NCBI GenBank assembly: GCA_021813065.1
Contig: JAKALZ010000082.1
Span: 1-7,407, forward strand
Origin: a bacterium
Lineage (GTDB): Bacteria > Spirochaetota > Spirochaetia > Treponematales > Rectinemataceae
DNA length: 7,407 bases
Reading direction: 5' to 3'
The notes under the pieces were generated by a model that ran no database searches, was not told the origin of the DNA, and saw only the letters and a list, made by a program, of their open reading frames with translations. Positions 1 through 5,460 of this stretch are shown here, piece after piece (within the stretch, counting starts at the first letter, position 1; every line of letters starts with the position of its first letter). The position numbers were made by a program, and so were the translations under genes.

Positions 1-1072
1 GCCCCACCCCATGCGGAAAAAAGAGCGCGTGCGCGCCTGCTTCGACGGCTTCTCGCGGGTCCCCCTTCATGATGCCCAACGAAGTGAGCCCCTCGGCGAT
101 CGCGATCGCTGTTTTCGTATGAACATCAATGAACCGCACACCAGGAGCGAGAGACGCGGTAGCGATCGCGAAGGCTCTCTGCAGCACCATATAGATATCT
201 CTTGAGCGCGGACTAAAACCCTTGCCTACTGGAAATGAAGTCGTCAAATCTCCCGCGTATCCGGAAGAAGCCTCCGCTCCCGCATCCAGCAGAAACGTAT
301 CGTGCTCTCCGGCGACATACTCCGTGGGCGCGTTGTGGAGCACCTCGCCCCTGCAGGTCGCGATGGTTGAAAAGCTGAGCTCGCAGCCGCGAGCCGAGGC
401 GCGCGACAGCACATAGTCGGCGGCGCGCTTTTCCGTCCACCCTGGACGAAGGTCATGGAGAATATCCTGATGAATCGCGGCGGTGAGCGTTACCGCTTTT
501 TCGATTTCGGTGATCTCTTCGGCTTCCTTAATTTCACGCAGCTCGATGAGCGCTTGAATAACGCGGGGATCGACATGCCGCGCGAGCGCGGAGGTTTGCG
601 CGAGCGCGGCGGCTGGCGCGCTCGTCTCGGCGCGCAGGAGCTCGTCGAAATACGCGGCATGTTCAGCCCGATACGGCGGTAAAATAAAAAGCGCGCGGTG
701 CGCGCGGATGGCGCGCTCGACGAGCGCGCGGAGCGCGGAGCGCGGGGCGCTCCGCTCGATCCCCGCCTGTGCGGCGAGATCCAGGGGCGAGGGCAATTCT
801 CCGGTCCAAATGATGTCATCTATGTCCACCGGATCGGCGTAGAGCACCGTTTCACCGAGCTCGATATCGAGACTGAGCGCCAGATTCGGCAGTGCGAGTC
901 CTACGAGGTAGAGCCACGAAGAATCCTGCCTGAACTTGTAGCAGTTTAAAGGATAATTTCGGGGAGCGTTGTTATTTCCCAGGAGAAGAAAGTGACCGGC
1001 CACAATTCCTCGCCGATGAAGAGCCTCAAGAAACCGCTCCCTTCTCCGCGCGTACACATCAGGTGCGAACAT
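1..1072 (-). CDS. pepP: Xaa-Pro aminopeptidase (aminopeptidase P, peptidase family M24B), C-terminus cut by window edge
   Basis: Cytosolic metallopeptidase that removes the N-terminal residue from peptides whose second residue is proline. About 357 residues are visible, reading leftwards from an ATG at 1072. The start MFAPDVYARRRERFLEAL and the block YKFRQDSSWLYLVG (residues about 43-56) are typical of the aminopeptidase P N-terminal domain. The pita-bread catalytic domain follows a helical linker (LREIKEAEEI). Visible active-site elements are the substrate-site His in EVLHN (codon 335-337), the two metal-binding Asp residues in LLDAGAE (284-286) and GYAGDLT (248-250), and the start of the FFPHGVG block at the left edge. 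The last His and two Glu metal ligands lie outside the window. The usual Arg after DLT is replaced (DLTTSFPV). No Shine-Dalgarno precedes the ATG; a promoter abuts it instead, and an in-frame stop lies about 80 bases upstream. It is divergent from the HTH gene. Family certain; exact substrate range not. Confidence 0.95.
   Translation of the reverse strand, partial: MFAPDVYARRRERFLEALHRRGIVAGHFLLLGNNNAPRNYPLNCYKFRQDSSWLYLVGLALPNLALSLDIELGETVLYADPVDIDDIIWTGELPSPLDLAAQAGIERSAPRSALRALVERAIRAHRALFILPPYRAEHAAYFDELLRAETSAPAAALAQTSALARHVDPRVIQALIELREIKEAEEITEIEKAVTLTAAIHQDILHDLRPGWTEKRAADYVLSRASARGCELSFSTIATCRGEVLHNAPTEYVAGEHDTFLLDAGAEASSGYAGDLTTSFPVGKGFSPRSRDIYMVLQRAFAIATASLAPGVRFIDVHTKTAIAIAEGLTSLGIMKGDPREAVEAGAHALFFPHGVG
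735..755. repeat. Strong GC hairpin inside the aminopeptidase P gene
   Basis: The arms GCGGAGCGC (735-743) and GCGCTCCGC (747-755) are perfect inverted copies separated by only three G residues on the plus strand. In the mRNA this would be a 9-bp, nearly all-GC stem with a three-base loop. It lies in a stretch of Arg, Ala and Ser codons and may simply reflect GCGC-biased codon use. Confidence 0.5.
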
Positions 1073-1078
1073 GAAGCC

Positions 1079-1107
1079 ATTGTAGGGAAACACCGAGGCA
1101 CGGTCAA
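1079..1107 (-). promoter_or_regulatory. Sigma-70-like promoter for the aminopeptidase P gene, predicted leaderless
   Basis: On the minus strand a -35 box TTGACC (1102-1107) is separated by exactly 17 bases from a -10 box TACAAT (1079-1084). Each hexamer matches the consensus at five of six positions. The A of the ATG start (1072) is the seventh base after the -10 box, which is where transcription normally begins. The mRNA would therefore start at or within a base of the start codon. This agrees with the absence of any Shine-Dalgarno sequence there. Seen: boxes, spacing, missing ribosome site. Inferred: promoter activity and the start point. Confidence 0.6.
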
Positions 1108-1166
1108 TCGAAGCATATATAGCGACAAGCTCGCCGGTTCTATCTCATATATGAACGCAATGCGAG

Positions 1167-1172
1167 TATAAT
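1167..1172 (+). promoter_or_regulatory. Candidate -10 element for the HTH/M16 gene pair
   Basis: A perfect TATAAT lies in the AT-rich part of the divergent region, about 80 bases upstream of the HTH start codon. No good -35 hexamer is present at 16-18 bases spacing, so an activator or another sigma contact would be needed, or the match is chance. A second weaker box, TATTAT (1219-1224), lies closer to the gene and also lacks a clear -35 partner. Confidence 0.35.
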
Positions 1173-1199
1173 TTAGGATACACTTCGCAATAGAAGGCA

Positions 1200-1220
1200 T
1201 ATCGCTCACTATCGCCGATA
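1200..1220. promoter_or_regulatory. Possible operator: dyad and direct repeats upstream of the HTH gene
   Basis: TATCGC occurs at 1200-1205 and again at 1210-1215, exactly 10 bases apart (one helical turn). The second copy forms a perfect dyad with the following bases, TATCG-C-CGATA (1210-1220). The cluster sits between the TATAAT box and the start of the XRE-type regulator and overlaps the second possible -10 box. XRE proteins commonly bind such short dyads to repress themselves, so autoregulation is a reasonable inference; nothing in the sequence proves binding. Confidence 0.3.
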
Positions 1221-1253
1221 TTATGATCATGTTTGTAAGCTATTGTGGAAGCA

Positions 1254-1613
1254 ATGGATTATGTGCGGTATTGTCTCTCCTCCAACCTCCGCGTCCGCCG
1301 AGCGATTTTGGGCATCTCCCAGGAAGAACTCGCTCGCAGGGCGAATCTTTCCTCTGGATTCATCGCGAATCTCGAAACAGGCAGGAACTTCCCCTCGAGC
1401 AAAGCGATACTCAAGATAGCTTCCGCAATGAAGATGGAACCGTGGAAACTCTTCATCGATCCCCAAAAACAGGAAATATACTTTTCGCGCGAAGAGGTTT
1501 TCCAGTGGCTCGAGGATTCTCGCAAACGTCTCCTTGGCGAAGATCCTACAGAAAATCGAGAGCGACGCGGGCTTTTAGGGCATGAGTACGGAGACCTTCC
1601 AGATCAAGATTGA
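1254..1613 (+). CDS. XRE/Cro-C1-type helix-turn-helix transcriptional regulator
   Basis: Small (about 119 residues) predicted DNA-binding protein. The N-terminal part is a clear Cro/C1 HTH domain: NLRVRRAILGISQEELARR followed by ANLSSGFIANLETG and the supporting helices SKAILKIASAMKMEP (residues about 9-64). The remaining 55 residues are charged (FSREEVFQWLEDSRKRLLGE, then ENRERRG) and match no domain I recognise. I place the start at ATG 1254 because the residues before the HTH then have the usual length. An in-frame GTG at 1245 would add three residues; neither start has a convincing Shine-Dalgarno. It is divergent from the peptidase gene, and its TGA stop overlaps the next gene's TTG start by four bases, so the two are likely one operon. 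Self-regulation through the repeats just upstream is plausible. Target genes are unknown. It does not look like a toxin-antitoxin partner, because the next product is exported and large. Confidence 0.85.
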   Translation: MDYVRYCLSSNLRVRRAILGISQEELARRANLSSGFIANLETGRNFPSSKAILKIASAMKMEPWKLFIDPQKQEIYFSREEVFQWLEDSRKRLLGEDPTENRERRGLLGHEYGDLPDQD

Positions 1614-3109
1614 CAACAATTGCCTCCGTTTCTACTATAAGAAATGTGAAACGCACTCATATCAGCAGTAAAATCACCATTGCGCTCCTTATTGGCATTG
1701 TTTTCGCGTTCAGCGTCCACGCCGAACCTCAAATTAAAACGCTCGAAAATGGAATGACTCTTCTTCTCGATCCTATCGAAGGTCAGGACTCTATCGCCAT
1801 CGTGCTTGCATACCGCGCGGGCGCGGATGCGCAGACTCCTCAAACCGCGGGGCTCTTTACATTCTTGGAATACGTGCTCTTCAATGGCCCTGCCACTAAA
1901 CCGGGAATCGCGGAACCCGCGTCAGCCATCGATGTGCTTGAACCAAGCGCGATTGAAGGTGGCGTTGGTATCGATCGATTTGAGTTTGGCTTCTCAACAA
2001 AGAAACAGAACCTCATCACCGCGCTCGATACAATTCAGTATCTCTTCTCGCGGGAGCGCAAGGATGTCAATCTCGCGCAATCTGACGGGATCGAACTCGC
2101 ACGCCAGTCGGCGCGCGCCCTCATTCAGAATGAGCTCAATGACAGCGATCAATTGACCAACATGGCCATCAATAAAAAACTCTTTTCAAGGGCGCCCTAC
2201 CGTGTCGACAGCCTGGGCGCCGATTACATACTCGAAAAGGCCGACGTGAATCAGCTCAAGGCGCTTGACGCGAAGTGGCTCGTACCGAACAACGCGTGCC
2301 TCGCTATCGCGGGCACTTTCGATACTGAAATGCTTTTGCCCCTCATCGAGGCACGCTTCGGCCAATTGCCCAAGGCTCAAAATCCCTGGCCCTCTTCTCT
2401 TCCTATCCTCCCAAAACCTGGGGTTACGCGGCCCACATTCCTTGTTTTCCCCGACAGCAGCATTCCTTCCGGACAGATGCGCGTCGAAATCCGCTACCGA
2501 GGCCCGGATCCATCAAGCACGAACGCGTATCAGGCATCGCTTATGCTGGAAACGCTGGCGGACGATCCGACCTCTCGATTCCAGACCGCCGTCGCGAAGG
2601 GCCTGCCTAAGGGTACTGCTCCTGAGAATGTGAGGATTGTGTACGTACCTTCGCGCAACGCTTCGTGGCTTTCCATTGAATCGGACCTCACTGTACCCGC
2701 GGGGAAAAGTCCCGCGGATATTGCCTTTGCCTTCAAGGAGCTCGTGCGGAGCACGGAGCTGTACATGATGAAAGTCAACGCGTCGTACTTTTCGGCCGCC
2801 CAATATCAGACCGCCCGAACCACGCTCCTCGAAGAGAAAATGGCGGACGCGGGCGATCCGATGTTGTCCGCTGAGCACATGGCGGCCCTATGGGGATATG
2901 GGATTCCCTCTTTCTTGCTTCAGGAGAGCGACTCCATCATGAGAAGCGGCCAGAAAGATATTTCTGAGCTTGTCGATACCTATGTGCAGAAGAATCTCGA
3001 GGTTGTGATGGTGCGGATCGATCCAAGCCTGTACGAGTCGTATAAAAAGAGTTTCTCGGGATATGGGTTCGAGACAGTGGGGCCGCAAAACTCGTTCTGG
3101 TGGAGATAG
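1610..3109 (+). CDS. Exported M16-family (pitrilysin-like) protein lacking the zinc-binding motif
   Basis: Predicted periplasmic protein with the fold of M16 zinc peptidases but probably no peptidase activity. A Sec signal peptide is visible: basic KRTHISSK, hydrophobic ITIALLIGIVFAFS, cleavage after VHA (residue 38), with no lipobox Cys. The M16 N-lobe follows: a TLENGMTLLL strand, then GLFTFLEYVLFNG, which aligns with the family's inverted zinc motif (G-x-x-H-F-L-E-H) but has Thr84 and Tyr88 in place of both His; Glu87 remains. Glu162 lies 74 residues later, where the third ligand is expected. The N-lobe ends with AIAGTFDTEMLLPLIEARFG; a second M16-like lobe fills residues about 265-490. 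The TTG start (1610) gives a 4-base overlap with the HTH gene. GTG 1646 is a strong alternative, because it puts MKRTH at the start of a typical signal peptide. Neither has a good ribosome site. A role as inactive partner, chaperone or binding subunit is inference. Confidence 0.8.
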   Translation: MTTIASVSTIRNVKRTHISSKITIALLIGIVFAFSVHAEPQIKTLENGMTLLLDPIEGQDSIAIVLAYRAGADAQTPQTAGLFTFLEYVLFNGPATKPGIAEPASAIDVLEPSAIEGGVGIDRFEFGFSTKKQNLITALDTIQYLFSRERKDVNLAQSDGIELARQSARALIQNELNDSDQLTNMAINKKLFSRAPYRVDSLGADYILEKADVNQLKALDAKWLVPNNACLAIAGTFDTEMLLPLIEARFGQLPKAQNPWPSSLPILPKPGVTRPTFLVFPDSSIPSGQMRVEIRYRGPDPSSTNAYQASLMLETLADDPTSRFQTAVAKGLPKGTAPENVRIVYVPSRNASWLSIESDLTVPAGKSPADIAFAFKELVRSTELYMMKVNASYFSAAQYQTARTTLLEEKMADAGDPMLSAEHMAALWGYGIPSFLLQESDSIMRSGQKDISELVDTYVQKNLEVVMVRIDPSLYESYKKSFSGYGFETVGPQNSFWWR

Positions 3110-3166
3110 CGGCGAATAGACACTGCGCTTTGTGACGCGAAAGTGCGGGCAGGCGCGGCGCGCTCT

Positions 3167-3216
3167 GTGTCTGTCGGCTTGCGCGAGGTCCGCGTCTGTC
3201 GGCTTGCGCGCGGCCG
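3167..3216. repeat. Two-copy tandem repeat, 25-bp unit
   Basis: Units 3167-3191 and 3192-3216 match at 21 of 25 positions and share an identical 17-base core, GTCTGTCGGCTTGCGCG (3169-3185 and 3194-3210). The array is entirely intergenic between two converging genes. With only two copies it may be a slippage duplication or part of a dispersed genomic repeat; one window cannot distinguish these. Confidence 0.8.
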
Positions 3217-3218
3217 AC
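3198..3218. terminator. Small hairpin between convergent genes, possible weak terminator
   Basis: GTCGGC (3198-3203) and GCCGAC (3213-3218) form a perfect 6-bp GC-rich stem around a 9-base loop, 11 bases downstream of the RelA/SpoT stop on the minus strand and about 90 bases downstream of the M16-like gene. There is no U-tract on either side, so Rho-independent termination is doubtful; it could stabilise 3' ends instead. Confidence 0.25.
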
Positions 3219-3228
3219 GTCACACGCG

Positions 3229-5460
3229 CTACATCGTCTCTTCTTCGATAGAGACGATGCTCGGCAACGTGCGCAGCGCCTTCGCCACGCGCTTCAGATC
3301 TTCGCGGGAATCCACCTCGAGGATAAAGAATCCCGAAAGATTGCCATCGCCGCGCTCGCCGAGCTTGCCCTCTTTGAGGCGGCCTGAGCATTTTTTGATC
3401 GTCGCTTCGATCTCCGAGAAAATGTCCGCCGATTTTTTGGTGGTGACGCGGTAGCGGGCCGTCGTGTTGATCGCCTCTTCTTCCCACTTCACATCGATCC
3501 GCCGCTCTTCGAAGTCCGCGATCGATGCCAGGGAGCGGCAGTCCTCGCGGTGCACGATGATTCCCCTGCCCCTCGACACATACCCTATGATTTTGTCCCC
3601 GGTTACGGGTTTGCAGCAACCCGCGATGCGGATCATCATGTTGCGCATGCCGCCTACGGAAACGCCCGCCTTCTCGCTGCGCAACACAAGCCCCGGTTTG
3701 AGACTGCGAAATTCCACAACCGAAGGAAATTCCTCAGGTTTGCCGCGCTGGGCTTCCATCGCCCCTCTGTCTTGAGGGTGGGCCTTGGTCTGACCGGCCT
3801 CTGGCTGGCTTTTTTCGCTCTTGCGGGCCACGACGATGTGCTTGTCGATCGCGACAGCCTGGCCTGTCTGCACGAGCATCTGGCGAATCTTGCCGCGCGC
3901 CTTGCTCGTGTGGGCGATCTTGAGCCAGTTCAGATTGGGCTTCGCGTTCGGAGAAGTGATGATGTCGACGATCTGCGTGTTTTGGAGCTCGGAATCGAGT
4001 GAGGCGATGGCCCCGTTGATCTTTGCGCCGAGGCAGTGCGCGCCCACGTCGGAGTGAATCGCGAAAGCGAAATCGATGGGGGTAGCGCCGGCCGGCAGCT
4101 CTATGACATCGCCCTTGGGAGTGAACACAAAGATGGAGTCGCGCAGGAACTCGCGCTTGATCTCCTCGAGGTAGCTGTCGCCCTCCACGATGAACTGATT
4201 CCACTGCTTGAGTTTCGTGACGATGGGAAGGTCTTCGAGGCGCGGCATCTCCGCGGTCGTGCCCTTCTTGTAGAGCCAGTGCGACGCGATGCCGTACTCC
4301 GCGACAACATGCATCTCGCGCGTGCGGATCTGAATTTCGAGGAGCTGGCCGCCATAGGCGAGCACGGTGGTGTGCAGGCTCTGATAGCCGTTCGATTTCG
4401 GCATCGCGATGTAGTCTTTGAAGCGACCATCGATAGGTTTCCAGAGACGGTGCACGAGGCCGAGAAGCGAGTAGCACTCGTTGATGCTCCCGCAGATGAT
4501 ACGGATGCCGAGAAGATCGTACAGCTCCTCCGCGCTCTTGCCGCGTTTGCGCATTTTCTGGTAGATCGAGTAGAAGTGCTTGGCGCGCGCGCTGATTTCG
4601 ACCTCGATGCCTTCTTTCGCCGCTGAAGAGAGAATGCGCTCGCTGACTTTCTTCAGAAACTCCTGGCGCGCGTCTTTGCGGATATTCACAATATCTTTTA
4701 TTTGATCGAATACCTCGCGGTTGAGGGACTTGAGGGAAAGATCTTCGAGTTCATCCTTGAGCCATGATATACCCAGCCTGTCGGCGAGCGGGGCGTAGAT
4801 GTCGATGCACTCTGTGGCGATTTCCTTCTGTCGACCCTCGGGAAGATACTTTAGCGTGCGCATGCTGTCGAGCTTGTCGGCAAGCTTCACCAGAATGACA
4901 CGGATGTCGCTTGTGAGCGCGAAGAGCATTTTGCGCATGGTCTCCGCGGCGTGAACGGACTTATTCTTGGCCCGCACTGATGAGAGGCGGTTGACGCCAG
5001 CCACGATCTTCGCGGTATCCGCGCCATAGCGCTCCTCGATGGCCAGATCGGGCGCCGCGAGCAACGAGTTGAGTGTTCCCGCTTCTTTCTCCTTGCGCGT
5101 TCGCTCCTGCCGGCGCCCTTGAGTAGATGGTTTGTGGGCGCTAATGGCCGCCTGAGAACCGCTCGATTCCAAGTTACCCGATTCGCCTGGCGTCGCGCCA
5201 GACGATGTTGAGAAACCGGAGTTGCGCTCACCACTCGTATCGTGCACGAGACCCGCGAGAATAGATTCGAGGTCCATGCCCATATCGAGCAAAACTTCCG
5301 CGACTCTGATGTCGTGGGAAAAGGCAGGTTCGCCTGAAGCGCGTTTCTTTTCACCATGCACTCGCTGCGCGTAGTCAAACGCGTCGAGAAGAAGCGCCAT
5401 CTCCTCAGGATTGAAGCGATGTTCCGCTTTGGTGAGAAAATTCCGCGCGTGTTCATCCAT
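3229..5460 (-). CDS. relA: RelA/SpoT-family (p)ppGpp synthetase with an atypical hydrolase domain
   Basis: Long RSH enzyme (743 residues) that makes the stringent-response alarmone (p)ppGpp. Domain order: HD hydrolase (about 15-205), synthetase (about 225-400), TGS (about 441-503), zinc-finger-like CC/H/C segment (Cys615, Cys616, His637, Cys641) and C-terminal ACT (about 665-743). Synthetase residues look intact: metal-binding Asp315 in YDLLGIR, Glu375 in EIQIRT, plus GRFKDYI and YQSLHTT. The HD domain is abnormal. Arg40, His49, His73-Asp74 and Asp195 are kept, but about 55 extra residues follow His-Asp, the usual Glu-Asp pair is not there (Gly77, Glu78 in register), and the Asn of the LHNM motif is Ser199. 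I chose ATG 5460 over GTG 5469 because AGGTG lies 6 bases before the ATG. It overlaps prmC by 8 bases and is the last visible gene of that operon. Synthetase function is secure; hydrolase activity is doubtful. Confidence 0.95.
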   Translation of the reverse strand: MDEHARNFLTKAEHRFNPEEMALLLDAFDYAQRVHGEKKRASGEPAFSHDIRVAEVLLDMGMDLESILAGLVHDTSGERNSGFSTSSGATPGESGNLESSGSQAAISAHKPSTQGRRQERTRKEKEAGTLNSLLAAPDLAIEERYGADTAKIVAGVNRLSSVRAKNKSVHAAETMRKMLFALTSDIRVILVKLADKLDSMRTLKYLPEGRQKEIATECIDIYAPLADRLGISWLKDELEDLSLKSLNREVFDQIKDIVNIRKDARQEFLKKVSERILSSAAKEGIEVEISARAKHFYSIYQKMRKRGKSAEELYDLLGIRIICGSINECYSLLGLVHRLWKPIDGRFKDYIAMPKSNGYQSLHTTVLAYGGQLLEIQIRTREMHVVAEYGIASHWLYKKGTTAEMPRLEDLPIVTKLKQWNQFIVEGDSYLEEIKREFLRDSIFVFTPKGDVIELPAGATPIDFAFAIHSDVGAHCLGAKINGAIASLDSELQNTQIVDIITSPNAKPNLNWLKIAHTSKARGKIRQMLVQTGQAVAIDKHIVVARKSEKSQPEAGQTKAHPQDRGAMEAQRGKPEEFPSVVEFRSLKPGLVLRSEKAGVSVGGMRNMMIRIAGCCKPVTGDKIIGYVSRGRGIIVHREDCRSLASIADFEERRIDVKWEEEAINTTARYRVTTKKSADIFSEIEATIKKCSGRLKEGKLGERGDGNLSGFFILEVDSREDLKRVAKALRTLPSIVSIEEETM
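5074..5235 (-). other. Low-complexity insertion within the HD domain of the RelA/SpoT protein
   Basis: This in-frame stretch encodes residues about 76-129. It has no counterpart in ordinary RSH enzymes, where the His-Asp dyad is followed at once by Glu-Asp and the helix leading to the GVTKL-type segment. The first half is rich in Ser, Gly and Thr, the second in Arg, Lys, Gln and Glu, so it should be disordered and end in a short charged helix. The size comes from comparing the spacing of His73 to Asp195 (122 residues) with 67 residues between the equivalent positions in the well-studied Streptococcus dysgalactiae enzyme. Confidence 0.75.

Larger units (their letters stand above)
3110..3228. 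other. Convergent intergenic spacer
   Basis: These 119 bases separate the stop of the M16-like gene from the stop of the oppositely oriented RelA/SpoT gene. They are GC-rich and hold a two-copy tandem repeat and short inverted repeats (listed separately). No T-run follows any stem on either strand, so there is no classical intrinsic terminator. TGTGACG (3131-3137) and CGTCACA (3218-3224) are perfect inverted copies enclosing the repeat region. Confidence 0.6.

Noticed and set aside
1145..1154. TCATATATGA perfect 10-bp palindrome in the divergent region
   Set aside because: Simple alternating AT sequence in an AT-rich stretch, single copy and not well placed relative to either promoter, so chance is the better explanation.
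1223..1230. ATGATCAT palindrome close to the HTH gene start
   Set aside because: Only eight bases, no second copy and no flanking symmetry; not enough to call an operator.
946..1230. Open frame of 94 codons on the minus strand containing MASCSHLM
   Set aside because: It overlaps the peptidase N-terminus in a different frame. The peptidase frame carries the conserved YKFRQDSS motif, so this one is not coding.
2888..3619. Open frame of 243 codons on the minus strand spanning the convergent spacer
   Set aside because: It runs through the 3' end of the M16-like gene, the repeat spacer and the end of the RelA/SpoT gene in a wrong frame. It is Arg-rich and lacks a ribosome site.
4036..4626. Open frame of 196 codons on the plus strand
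   Set aside because: It lies wholly antisense to the RelA/SpoT gene, shows no recognisable domain, and is explained by the high GC content suppressing stop codons opposite a real gene.
5187..5201. CTGGCG/CGCCAG hairpin inside the RelA/SpoT insertion as a mobile-element end
   Set aside because: A 6-bp stem with a 3-base loop is common by chance at this GC content, and there is no target duplication or element body.
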